Part shown: positions 36,122-47,700 of the stretch, one piece after another
Position numbering within the stretch: the first letter of the stretch is position 1
Layout of the letters: every line of letters begins with the position of its first letter
Source: Oscheius dolichura
Lineage: Eukaryota; Nematoda; Chromadorea; Rhabditida; Rhabditidae
DNA length: 64,000 nt
NCBI GenBank assembly: GCA_932521035.1
Contig: OW051494.1
Span: 8,046,001 to 8,110,000 of the forward strand
Reading direction: 5' to 3'
The notes under the pieces: model-generated
Database searches by the model: none
Told to the model about the DNA's origin: nothing
Seen by the model: only the letters and a program-made list of their open reading frames with translations
Translations under genes and position numbers: made by a program

Positions 36122-39100
36122 TTATACTTCAGATCGCGTCGACTTTTTGTTTTCTTCTTCAACACTCCCTGTAGAAGAAACATATTCTTTCTTTGATTGA
36201 GAATCTTCAAATCTAAAAGACAGTTTTATTGGTTCGTAGAGAAAAGTCGCATACCTTTTATAATCCTGTGTATCAGTTCTCAATTTTGATGAGATTTTCC
36301 TAGCAAATCCGGCTATACTCTGTTCAGGTTCGGGTTCCTTGGCCCAATCTTGGATGTCGCCTTTTCCGAAGAGGAAATAAAAACTAATTCCAAAGAGATC
36401 AACGCTCATAGCGATAAGGAAACACCATTTCCAACCGGTGGGATTCTATAAAATATAGTTTTTTTTGGATTTTAAATGGAAGAAACTCACATCACGTGTT
36501 AAATGCTCTGTAATATAGCTGGAGAAGCCAGCCAAAGCTCCGAATCCATTGCTCAGACCCATAAGGATTGAAGCATACCGAGGAGCTATGTCAAAATGAT
36601 TCACATTGAAACCTAGAAATCGGGGAATGGGTTAGACAGAGCCCGAGAAAACGAACCAGCGAGTGATGTTCCCGAGCCGCTGGCTGCTATAACCAGGCAG
36701 AAAATCGCCAGCGCCGGGTCGCGGACAAATGCCAGGATACCCAGAAAGACGGCCTCCATTCCGAATCCCAACGTGTTGAACAGTTTCCTGACGGTTTGAG
36801 TCTCCAACTTGCCGGATGATCTCAAATAGTCGGCAATTTGACCCGAGGAAAGGACAGACGCGGCCATAACCATATGGGGCAGCATAGAAACAAAACCGGA
36901 CTGAAATTTAGTGGATTTATGGGTTTGGATAGGGGAGAACGAACATTCCGAAGATCCATTCCAAGGGCATCTTTCATATAGACGAGCTGGTTGTTCAATA
37001 GGAGGAAAAATGTCCAAGAGCGACAGAAATTGGCAATTGAAATGGCCCAGACGGCAGGGGACAAGAGAATCGACTTCCACGGAACGGTAGTCAGCTGAAA
37101 AGGGCGGAAATTAGAATTTAGGATATTTTTCAACGAGTTTCACCGAAGCACTGACTAGAAAATTACTGGATATGGGCATTTGGCCATTTTTTTCAACTAA
37201 TCATCCACCCTGTGCGGCAGAGACCTAAACTGTCATTATGGCGCAGCAGGTAAGCTGTTTCCGTTTCATTCCTGCGGCGAAGGTTCGATTCCCCCCATGC
37301 GCATCTCATTTTTGCTTTTTCTTTCCATATTGGAGAACCCATTACGAGCTATTTTTGTCATTCTTTTTATATTTTTCAGTGGTCACAATTAAAATATCGT
37401 ATTTCTAACGACTAGAAAGCTTTTTGCAGCGTTTAGTTCGGCTTGGAGGGGCCTATTTGAACCCAGAAGCCGAGAATCAAATTTCGCTTTGATGAAACTG
37501 GCGGAGTATCCATTTTTTAAAGGTTAAAACATACTGTCATATTGGCGGTGACAACCGCCCCGACATTCTGCATAATATATCGTCGTTCCTCGTTCGAAAT
37601 ATAGGGATGGTCAGCCGGAGAGTGGCTGGACAGCAGAATCCACAGAATAGACCAAATAATTCCAGCTGCTCCTGGAAAATTAATTATTTTTAAACCAAAA
37701 AGGGAAGGAAGACTCACCAAAAGCATAAAAAGGAGCTGACCAATGGACATAACTGACGAGGAAGGCGGAGACCGGGAGGCCGAGCATGACGCCGACATAG
37801 CCGCCGGTAAAGGTCGTGGTGGCCAGCTTGGAACGCTCCATTGGCGGGGCCCACAGTCGCCAGACACCGTGCATCGCCGGGTAGATGACCCCCTGGAAAG
37901 GGAATTTTATTTGGAGCTGAAGAAATCCATTTCTGGGACTTTATATTGGGAAGGAGGGGAGCTGAAAAGGGGTAGGAAATCAGTGCCGCTGCACCCGTAA
38001 AGTTTCGGCAGCTGGTCTGCCTTGGGCACTTTGATGAGACTGTTGTGTCGCTCAGAACTTGATGCTTTGAGTTGAACGAGAACTCCGTCACTTTAGAGCT
38101 CTGCTCGAATTTTAAACTTTGGAAAATGAGCTCTGACTAGCTTCTCGGTCAGAATGCTCACATGCGTTTTTTGCATCTATCAGGAGAGGCAAAATTTTTG
38201 GAAATCCTCCCCCGGAGGAAAAATAGGAACAAAAATGAGAAGACATCCCACACAGTGTTTGGATATGGAAAGATGCGGTACAATAACTGAAAACAAGGAA
38301 CAAAAAAGTCGGGCGTCTACTTGGAGTCGAAGATATCCATTCTGCTTATTCACTAGAAGAAAGCAGCTGAAAAAGAACGGGAGAAAAGAAAGGAGGGAAG
38401 GAAAATCCCTGCCGCTGCACCCGTAAAGTCTCGGCAGCTCGTCGGCCCTCGGCGCTCCGTCGCCCATTAAAAACCGCTCAATACGTAACTCGTTGAGCTG
38501 ACTGTAGATGCTATCCTGGCACTGCTTAGAATGGCGAGCTCTGACTAGCTTCTCGCTCAGAAAGCTCACTTTTGCATTTATAAAAAGGAAACCTGGTCAA
38601 ATAGAGGCAAAAGATGTTAGCTCCCGGTGGGGATCGAACCCACGATCTTCTGATTAGAAGTCAGACGCCTTAATCCTCTAGGCCACGGGAGCATGTCATA
38701 TGCAAATTTGGGGACAGTTCACACCTCTATCATTCGGTCTTTTTCTCCCTCTCCCCTCGGGTAAATTCGGCCGACAGCCTCTCTTGAGATGTTTGTCCTC
38801 TAGAAGGCCCTATAGATTCGGGCACCTTCATGCCCCCTCCAATATCTTCCGCTTGAAGTCGTTGTCTGATTGATAAGAACCAACCCCTAGTCCGAAAACC
38901 TTGAACATTGGTCGAGGAAGCAAACTATCCGTCTCAGTCAGCATTTCTCTCGTCAATCGGGTCAGTCATGAAATGGAAACAAAAGAACTATGTCTCGAGT
39001 GGAAGGAGACGTGCGGAATAGGAAGCGACGGTTTAGACAATAGAAATAGAAAAGGGGAATAAAAATGACCCAGAGAGAAAAGAAGGAAAGAGAACTAACC

Positions 39101-39770
39101 AAGGCGACCCCTTGAAGAGCCTGCAGGACGACCACCCAGCTATCAGAAAAGGGATGATAATAGAAGCCGACGGCGATGAGAATATTCAACAGGCTGGCCA
39201 TCAATATCCCGAGATACAGTAACCTGGGAATGTCTATTTTGGGAAGGAGGATTTGTACCTATTGGGAGCAAATTTGGCAGCCAATATGCCGGCGGGAATC
39301 TGTGACACGGCATAGCCGTAGAAGAAGGACGACTCCAACATTCCCAGCTCCGTATTCGTCCAGAAGAATTCTTGTTCCTGGAAGATTATAGAATCTTTTG
39401 TCAAAGGACAAGCAGACGCCAGTGTAGATCTCCCTCATGGTCTAAAAAAGTTCAAAATAGTGCTTACATGAAGGTTTCCATGAGCATCGGTGAAATTGGT
39501 AGTCATTCGAGTTTTTGCCACTCCAAAATTGGTCCTCATTCCGAAAGAGATGGCGAATCCCAGATGAGCGAGGATCGCAACCTGCCATCTGACTTTTCGC
39601 AGGAAAAATTTACTCTGAAATCGTGGATTAAAAAGAAAAAAGGAGGGGCAGACTGTTTCTGTAGGAGCGGCCAATTTCTTTTCGTCTTCAGGACTGGGCT
39701 GAGAAGTGGCTGAGGAGGAGGAAGGCCACGGCAGCCCAGGACAAATAAAGTGAACAATCCGTTTGAGCAT
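36122..39770 (-). CDS. Vesicular glutamate transporter-like SLC17 carrier
   Basis: Loads anions, probably glutamate, into synaptic vesicles or lysosomes. About eleven exons from 39770-39654 and 39614-39468 to 36122. Family blocks in order: [19 protein letters not shown] (TM1), [19 protein letters not shown] (TM2), [104 protein letters not shown] and [16 protein letters not shown]. These match VGLUT/EAT-4 more than sialin. Hydrophilic ends of ~50 and ~60 residues are cytosolic. The 1.2-kb intron between the TM4 region and GVIYPAM carries tRNA-Arg and a direct repeat. Residues TRMTTN replace the usual IVxMVN after TM1; substrate is therefore inferred. Confidence 0.88.
37249..37306 (+). pseudogene. 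Degenerate tRNA-like sequence
   Basis: GGCGCAGCAGGTAAGCTG (D-arm/A-box-like) and GGTTCGATTCCCCCC (B-box) with 3' end ATGCGCA, but the 5' side does not pair to form an acceptor stem. In an intron of the SLC17 gene. Confidence 0.4.
37960..38590. repeat. Direct repeat pair within the SLC17 intron
   Basis: Units at about 37975-38170 and 38405-38590 share CCGCTGCACCCGTAAAGT, CGGCAGCT and GAGCTCTGACTAGCTTCTCG, then GTCAGAATGCTCAC or CTCAGAAAGCTCAC. tRNA-Arg lies directly after the second. Confidence 0.65.
38619..38692 (-). tRNA. tRNA-Arg (anticodon TCT)
   Basis: Full cloverleaf: acceptor GCTCCCG/CGGGAGC, D-arm GCCTAGAGGATTAAGGC, anticodon stem TCTGA/TCAGA with loop CTTCTAA (TCT reads AGA), T-arm GTGGGTTCGATCCCCAC. 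74 nt including the discriminator. It lies in, and on the same strand as, an intron of the SLC17 transporter gene. Confidence 0.95.
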
Positions 39771-40413
39771 AGCAATCAGCAGGGCACAAAATTCTGGAAA
39801 ATTAGATGTTCCCGTGGTTGAGGACAGCCAACTTTATACCCAGAAAAGATAGTAAGTTCTAGAAAGGCGGACCAAAAACAAGCAAGAGGAGCCGCCATAA
39901 AAACGAGGGAAAGCAGGGGTCATCGCGTATAAATTAGCCTCGAAAGGAAGCTGTTTGTGACGTTTTTGGGGAAACCTCCAACTTTTTGAGACTGCTGGAC
40001 AGAGAAATTTTACACGAGGGGCACGGTAAAGTATAGAGATAAAAAGAGAAAAGGAGCAGGACGAGATAGACCGAGACTGGCTACCGTATCCAATGGATCT
40101 TGGGAGATTTGAGCTCTGAGGACTTGGAACATGGGGAGGGCAATCTTCCGGTGGTTGGGGAAAACTTTGAACGGTTGGAAGATAATACCATGACGGCAGC
40201 AGAAGAAGCGAAGAAGCAAGCAGAAAACGTAGATAATCATCGCGGAATGACTAGTGTGACAGTGGCAAAAGGATTTATCTTGTCCAGAATGTGTTTTCTC
40301 GCTTTCATGAGAAGTTCCTAGCCGTCAAAGGGGGAAAAAAATGAAAAATTATATGATTCAAAACGGGTAGAGCGGAGAAGAAATGGGGTTTATCGTCCAT
40401 TTTTCCGTCTCTT
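39771..40413. other. Intergenic; one coding-like segment on +
   Basis: The plus frame near 40100-40250 is acidic and helix-like (SSEDLEHGEGNLPVVGEN, MTAAEEAKKQAENVDNH), but no acceptor/donor pair was found to place it in a gene. Confidence 0.3.
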
Positions 40414-41100
40414 TTATGGTGTACCGTAACCCGGAGACACAGAATCATGTGCCGCTGATTGAGAAAAAGAACTAACACGCAAGAAATCTCCACGCTCTTT
40501 GGGGACTGCATTTCTATGGGAAAAACGAAGAATGGAGGTTTTTGAGGACATTAGAAAAGTTGGATCGGGAAAATTAAGAGTAGTAAGGAGTTAACGTTAC
40601 TGTTTTTGGGTGCCAAGCTGGATTCAAGCCTTTCCATCTTTTCATCGGTGTAACGACTCCCGATCAAATCCCAGCACCAGCTTTCCAAGGGATCCCTGGA
40701 TGTGGCTACAGAGAGGGAAACGGTTATTCGGGAGATAAAGAGGCCGGGACAGGATCCAAAAGATTCCCCGGGAGAGGTCTGGCCTGTGGTTCAAAAATTA
40801 GGATAAAAGGGAAGTTCTAAAAGATCGTCTGGCTTGAATCTTGCCTTCGGGGGAGAGAAAACCAAATGGATTATGGAAAAGTGGTTAGGGAGTTTGGAAT
40901 GAAGCTCCTGGAAGTCAGTCTTCCGGCAGACGACTCCTAAAAGAGGGAGACGAGGGAAGGGAAAATGGTCTGAAGGTCTCGGAAATAGTGATGTCGATGT
41001 GTGGCCGACCTTCCGTCAGACCATGTGTAAGGGCTTCTTTTTCCGATTTTAAACAAAAGTAATTAATCAAGGGGAAAACTATGCTTGATACCGGCTACAG
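40414..41100 (-). CDS. Unrecognised multi-exon gene, 3' part
   Basis: Exon 40783-40596 reads through SFGSCPGLFISRITVSL and RDPLESWCWDLIGSRY to ERLESSLAPKNSN with proper AG and GT borders. An upstream candidate exon (about 40940-40860) reads CRKTDFQELHSKLPNHFS. A downstream candidate ending at TAA (40414) reads VPKERGDFLRVSSFSQS. The phase of the last junction does not close with a simple donor, so it is tentative. No family recognised. More 5' exons probably lie toward 41.4 kb. Confidence 0.35.
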
Positions 41101-41645
41101 TAACAGAGAAAGGAACAAATTGTCCTAGACAGAAAGGCCCGGTCAATTTGTCTAATCATTTGGAAGGAGGCAGACAACAGAAACCGTTAAAACAGGGAGA
41201 TGTGTGAACTGTCGACGACGTATCAGCCGGTGGAACCTTTTTTTTAAAAAGGCAGACGCGATACTATTACACCCAGGGTGACAGACGGCGAGTTTAGTAG
41301 TCCAAACTGGGAACATTCCGCCATTATAAGAGACTATTCTTGGCAAGCCATCGGTCATATGTTCCCCGAATTTTTTCCAGGAAAAAGGGGGAAAATGGTC
41401 GCAACATTCTTTGGGAATTTCCCCCACGACTTTTTGGCTGGTTGCTAATGGGAGAATAGGCTATCATTTTGAAGATTAGACACATTCCTGATCCCTTGGA
41501 GACAAGGAGGTGCAGTGTGGCACCGCTTGGAACAAGCCCAAAAAGGAAGACAGCCAGAAATCTAAAGTAAAGACCACACTGAAATCCAGCTACAGTGGAG
41601 GGAAAACGGTGTATGACTCCGAGGCTTTCTTCTCTTTCCTGAAAT

Positions 41646-41990
41646 TTGGCCAGAACCAGATCCAAACAGAACCTTTCTTGTCTCGAAGACGGGGATTCCG
41701 AGTTACTGGACCGAGCAATCGAGGCAGCTCGCCAGGGCTTGGACCGTATTGGCGGTCGTTTCAATTTACCAGAATATGAGTTGTATCCATGTTTCCTACA
41801 CATTTTTCACTTGTTCACCCTCCACCGTACATTTTTTGACAGATTCAAGTAGTTCTCAATGTGGTGAAGCAGGAAGGCAGTGCGGCACTCCATCGTCCCG
41901 TCCAGGCTGAATCATTTGCCCATTTGAGAAGCGTCTGTCTATGTCTCCTTCGGAGCCTTTACCTGGGAGGGGGTTTGGGGGTATATGATG
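41646..41990 (+). other. Coding-like segments, gene not resolved
   Basis: Two plus-strand stretches look translated: CLEDGDSELLDRAIEAARQG (41670-41740) and LNVVKQEGSAALHRPVQAES (41855-41915), the second after TTTTTGACAG. Their splice phases do not match, so no gene model is given. Confidence 0.3.
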
Positions 41991-42222
41991 AAGATAACGT
42001 AAAAAAAGATAGTGCTAGATTTCGAAAATCGAGAAAATGCGGAAAATCTTGAGAAATTCGATTGGACGCCTCATTTTGCCATTGGACGCCTAAAGTAGAC
42101 AACAGTCGAATAATTTCTTCATTTGAGAGGCAGCCGCCTTTCCGTCTCCACGGATGAACAAGGCCAATGAGTTCCTAATTTTTCCGTACAGGAGAACTGA
42201 ACCAGTAAAAGGATTGAATTTA

Positions 42223-43385
42223 TTAGAGTCTCGGCGCTTTGCAGATAAAAAAGTTCGTCGTATCGGTGCAAGTAACGTCATTCCACCGGCCCCTCGGAAT
42301 ACAAATCGGTCCTGGATTGAAGCAAGCCGTGTCCGTATACGTCTAAATCGTCTTGTATCTTCAAGAATAATTATCGTGGGTCTTACAGCGACGCAGCCTT
42401 CATTCATCATAAAATTATCTGGTTCAGGTGCAAACCAACCCACGTAATCAAACTGTAACTCGTTGGTTACCACTTGGGGTCAGAAAAAACCAACCGGAGT
42501 TCCATCCACAGTCGTCCAATCCGTCATACCCATCCCAGTCCTCAAATAACCAAGAGATACGCTAAAATTAGTCCTTTAAATGCTCCTTTAAAGGGTATAA
42601 ACATACTCTCGTCCTGGCGGTCCCGGAGAAGTAAGAGAAATAACAAAATCCATCTCAGTCTGGCTGTGGACAACAGCCAAATGGCCATTTGTCACCTGTG
42701 TATTGCAATAGGTCTCCTGTTGGTAGTGGTCCAACCCCATTCCGTCGTATAAAATGTAACAAGAGTTTGTGTCGGGATAGAAGACCCAGCCAGGGAGACA
42801 AACGGCTGGAAATTGAGAGATTACACTCGAAAAGGAGGGGCAAAGAAGCTACCTGTAGTCGTCGTTGTGGTTGTGGCTGTGGTAGTGGAAATAGAACCCG
42901 TTGTTGTTGTTAGTGTTGTTATTGCTGTTGCTGTTATCCCGTCATCAGCTGAACAATACTGAAAATTCCCAAAAAGAGCCCCAGTACTCTTATTCAACCG
43001 TCCTTTTCACAGGCGGTATTTGGAAAGTCCAAGACTCTTCGTCGGCACAAAGCCTGCCACCATGGTGAGACCTATTTCAATATTTTGTGCACAAGAAGTT
43101 CACAAGATGCCAACATTATTACTGCCACCCAAACAGGGACGTTCGACTGATACGAGCCAGGGCTACCCGGGTTTTGCTCTTTGAAAGCCGCGCGGGGTTC
43201 GGGTTGGGTCAAACCTCTCCAAAAAGGGTCGGGCCGGAATAGGTACTTGGACAGCCCTGCTACGAGCTCATTGGTAGACATATGCTTCAAATAACGAGAC
43301 CAAATCACTTACGGGATATGGTGGCGATGCACCCATAAGCGGAAGGGAAGATGACCAGTAGAAGGACAACAAGATACATCCACAT
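42223..43385 (-). CDS. Secreted C-type lectin
   Basis: Starts with a signal peptide (MWMYLVVLLLVIFPSAYG, exon 43385-43313). A Thr-rich mucin-like linker (TTLTTTTGSISTTTATTTTT) ends near 42855. The C-type lectin domain spans four exons: CLPGWVFYPDTNSCYI ... GHLAVVHSQTEMDFVISLTS, then GMGMTDWTTVDGTP, FDYVGWFAPEPDN...NEGCVA, and CIPRGRWNDVTC ... FFICKAPRL-stop. Introns of 42 and 44 nt separate the last exons. The Ca-site motif EPN is EPD here and WND is kept, so sugar binding is possible but not certain. The short exon between signal peptide and Thr-linker was not resolved. TAA and the AATAAA signal overlap. Confidence 0.8.
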
Positions 43386-44746
43386 TAATTTTTTTTTCTC
43401 GGAGAAATACAAATGATGAGCTTTTTGATTAAGGAATTTATCCCAAGACAATGCGGGGCCATTTAGTGACGGATGTACAGCTCGAGATCTGCAGAATTAG
43501 CCGGTTTAGTGCGGGCGCCCGAGATGATCACCAAATTTGAGACAAGGCTCAAGAATTCCATGTTCTATTATTTTTGCCGTACTTTCTACAGTATACCGAT
43601 TCGGGGGAGCAAGAACGAAGCCCACCAAAGGTCGTTTTTTTTATTTCTGAAGCCTCACTGGTAAAGAAAGCTCGCGGTGAACGGTGATTGACGGTCGAGC
43701 GTCTCCTGTAAACTGAGGGAATTTACTGTAACTGCTAGAATTCGCCACAAAAATAAACAATATCCCCAAAAATGGCATATTTCTGTTTAAAAATCTGCCA
43801 GGATTGTTCAAAAATGTGATTTCTGTCGGAGAGACCTGATCCCCCGCGCGTGAATTCCTTTATTCTCCCCCGACTGTTGCAGGGATCAGTGACAGCATAA
43901 ACTGGATCAGCCAGGAGAGGGCTTTGTCATCCCAACGACACTAAACATCAACAGGACGCAGTTTTGCAAACTCCGGGAATTACTTCCTCATTGGGTAGTC
44001 GGGGGAGGAAGTGGGAAAAGCTACAAACAACACAAGCCGCCCGAAACTGACAGACGAGGAAGTTTCCCAACAAGAAACAGTGGGCCAATGACCAGCGGGA
44101 AGGGAGAAGAACGGATACCGGAATGTGGAGGGAATTGGGGAGAACAGCCGGAGATCTTTGTTTTTGATTTCCAAAAGTGCTTCCAGCCTTGATGATCATT
44201 TTCAAATTAAAAATACCCATAAAATACAATAAAATACAGTAGAAAAGAGAGAAGCGTGGAGTCCACAAGGGTGGCATGTGGCATACACGGTTTCAGCCGA
44301 AATTTAAGGTTTTAAAATTATTCCATACCAAATATTAGGAATTTTTCGGCTGTCTTTACCAGGTTACTGTAAAATATACAGTACTCACCAGTGGGTCCCA
44401 CATCGAATGGGCGATTTTGCTTTTGAACTGCTTGGGATCCATTGAAAGAGAATTACCTGGTGAACATTTAGCTCTCTGGAATTGCTGCCTTGGGCAGACT
44501 TTTAATACAGCTGTTACCGGTATTAAGTTAGTGTAGAGAACGTTATTCCTCAGTGGGTCCCGCGAAGAAAACGCAAAACCGCTTCTAATTCACAGAAAAA
44601 TGATTGTAAGCGCGCTCTCCTTCAATTTTTTTTCCCCATTTCGTCGTTTTCACACATTCTCTCCAAAAACGACTTTTGCCTAGCTTATTTATTTCTTTCT
44701 GACGTTTTAAAACAAAAATAACAATAAAATATAAATAAATCTGAGT
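43386..44746. other. Intergenic, no gene seen
   Basis: The 109-aa minus frame at 43948-44277 has no supporting features. CTGTAAC/TACAGTA words occur near 43730 and 44365-44385. Confidence 0.4.
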
Positions 44747-47700
44747 TCAATAGAGTATCATTGACAGTATCTCTGTGTACAATTGCAATCCGTAAGGTAA
44801 CCCGATCTGAAAAAAAATTCCCAATTTCTGTATATGCTCAAAAAATCTAAATCCTACCGTTTTCTCAGCCATCCAGCTAGAAATTCCATAAAACTGTTTG
44901 TGTATTTTTGCCATTAAATCGAAGAACGTGCTCTGAATTGTCTGATCCTTCACCGCACTGTAGCAGGAAGCCAAGATGCCCTGGACCAGGAGGCGGCCAT
45001 TCGTTGTCAATGGGGCGTATATTCCTCTTCTTCGAACCTTCACCATTCGGATAACTTGGTCCAGTTTAAAAGAGCCCTTCAAATTATACCGTATCATTTC
45101 AAAAATACAAAAATGGTGCTTACCTTCTCTTCCACGTAGAGGCAATCCCCACAGGAGATGTCCTCAGCGTAGACTTCGTCTCCGGTTTCGGGAAGCGAGT
45201 ATACGGTAGGCGTATAATTTCCTGAATATTTTTATGTAATGGAGGAGAATAAAGATACCGTAACATTTTAGACGATAGATAAAATGCCCGGCGGAGAGGT
45301 GAAGAGTACGGCCGGAAATTGTGTGGATCTCGATGAAATGGCTATCGTAGTCCGGCTCGCGGTGCATCCATTGGATTATAGGGGTGTAGTAGGCCTGGAA
45401 CCGGAGCGGTTCGACTACCGTAACCCTGTTCTTTTCACAATAAAGAAGGTATTTTATAAATGGGCCGTGTTCAGTTGCTTGGATGCCTTACAGTACCGCA
45501 GGAGGTCATTTATCACCGATTTTGAGTATTTATCTCCAGTTCGATGGCTATTTTTATGCATTCGGCTAACTGTAAGGCTGGGGAAGAGAGGAAACTTCAA
45601 AAATATTGTGAAAATTAAACCAAAACGAGGTTCTAAAGAGAAATTTAAGACCGAAATGGGGTCCTGGCACGTTACTTGGACGCGGATGGCTTTAGAGCGT
45701 GTTTACCGGCCCCAAGTTTTATTAAGTACGGTATCCCAAAGATTACGGCATCCCTTTTGTCAATTAACTTTAAAACTCACATGACTTCCATTAGCGGTCA
45801 GTACAAAGTCGCCAATTTCCAGCTCCTTCATTGCTTTGTTTCCAGTCGGTGTGGTGACTACCGTATCTTCCGAAAAACATTGGAAATATGCGGTTAATAT
45901 AGTCAGGAGATCAGCGGGGATTGGCGGAGGAGGAGGAGGAGGAGGCGGCGGAGGAGGCGGTGGCGGAGGTGGCGGGGGAGGAGGAGCAACCGCTTGGAAC
46001 CATTGCGGAGCCAAGAAGTTCCCCTGGACGGGAAGCAGCCACCCGGCGCCGCCTCGATTATTCTGGTTCTGGTTTTGTTGCTGTTGATTTTGTTGCTGAT
46101 TCTGCTGTTGATTCTGGTTCTGGTTTTGGTTTTGGTTCTGGTTCTGCGAATTTTGGTTATTCTGATTCCCGTTGTTGTTGTTATTAGTGTTCGAATTGCT
46201 GTTGCTATCCGGGTTGTCGCTATTTGACAGCTTTGCTATCCTCTCACTCGGCTCCACATCACCGTTTAGGAATTCCTCATCCAGAGGAAGCTGAACCCAG
46301 CATTTTTATAGAAGATAGCAATAAAGCGGACTTACATCATCCGTTTTGAAGATCAACGCGTGAAACTGAAACAAATCCAGCTTGCAAGTAACATCGGATT
46401 GTCGTTCTCCAGGAGAATTCCAGATAAAATTCCCACGGGAGACGATGGTCTCAACACGAGCCTTGAACTGACGTTGGGCTGAACGGGACAGAGCCTGGAA
46501 TACGGTAGATTGGACAAAGCTAGGGGAAGAATCCTGTAGAGCAAAGGGGATCTATGAAAAATAGAAGATCTTTTTCCTCCTGGTGGAGGTTTCCAAAAAT
46601 TGCTCCTCAATTAGGATCCTCATGTGAGAATGGAAGCATTCTGATCGAGGAGATCTGAGCTCTTTAATTGCTGAGCACTCATTAACAAATCGAAACGATA
46701 AGTTGTCTCTGGAGATTGAAACGAGACGCCGTATCACAGTGCTGACGAGCTTTTACGGGTGCAGCCGCAAGGGAAACATAGGCAAAAGGGCGAGACGGGG
46801 ACCTGGCGAGTATGGTCCATTTCCAGCGAATATTCCACAGTAGAAGAGTAATTTGAGCTTCTGTTGAGGAAAAATGTGTTTATTACAGTAACCCCCGATT
46901 AAAAATGCCTCAAAAAGCCGTGAAATACCCGTTAGAAATGGGCTGTTTTTGATAGAAGAGAGACTTCCTCTTCCGCTTACCCTTGAGACAGAATCCGTGT
47001 CCATATCTGAAAAATCCAATGTACTTGTCTCGTGTAGAGTCTTCGTGATGGCATATCTCAATGTTCGATTACAGCAAGTAGCTCCTAAAAGGGCGAAACT
47101 CTCTATGAAGCGGTAAAGATGGCGAACCTTCCAAAACAGTGGTGTTACCCTTACAGCCGACAAAATTCGTGTGCCCATTATCCGCGAACATTTCCACTCC
47201 GACGGGATAATCAGCCGGCGTCCTCCAGGCCATAATATGATACTGGTCGGCTTTAAATTTACAGATCTGGTCGCCCTCATATTGGGAGGAGACGACAAAA
47301 TCCCCGTTAGAGATAATCATCTCCAGGGGCTGGTCGATGACTTTCTCGGCAGCTAGGCGCATTTTCTGAAAAGGATTAGACCTTTAATAACTGTTGGGAA
47401 TAAAAGCATACTGTAGCTATGATTCTCCGATCAATGGAAGTAAAAGTGTCGTCTGCTTTCATGTCAAGGATGCTGCTATGCATAGATTGAAATAGATCCA
47501 TACTGCAGCAGATGTGTCCTGGAATCAGGAGGCGTTTACAGATTATCGACGTAAAATGTAACATTTTACTGTAGTCTACATTATAGAGAAGACCCGGAGC
47601 TACGTTTTGATACCAAAATTACAGTAATTTCCTGGAATGAAAGCCATTTTCTCACCAAAACGCGCGCTACCCCATTTGGAGCGCCAATTCGAGGGTGTTA

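Noticed and set aside
43948..44277. 109-aa minus-strand frame
   Set aside because: No signal peptide or domain, no clean donors or acceptors, and no similarity recognised.
45836..46227. Plus-strand poly-Gly, poly-Glu and Leu/Val-rich frames
   Set aside because: Antisense shadows of the polyproline and Gln/Asn coding repeats of the Hog protein.
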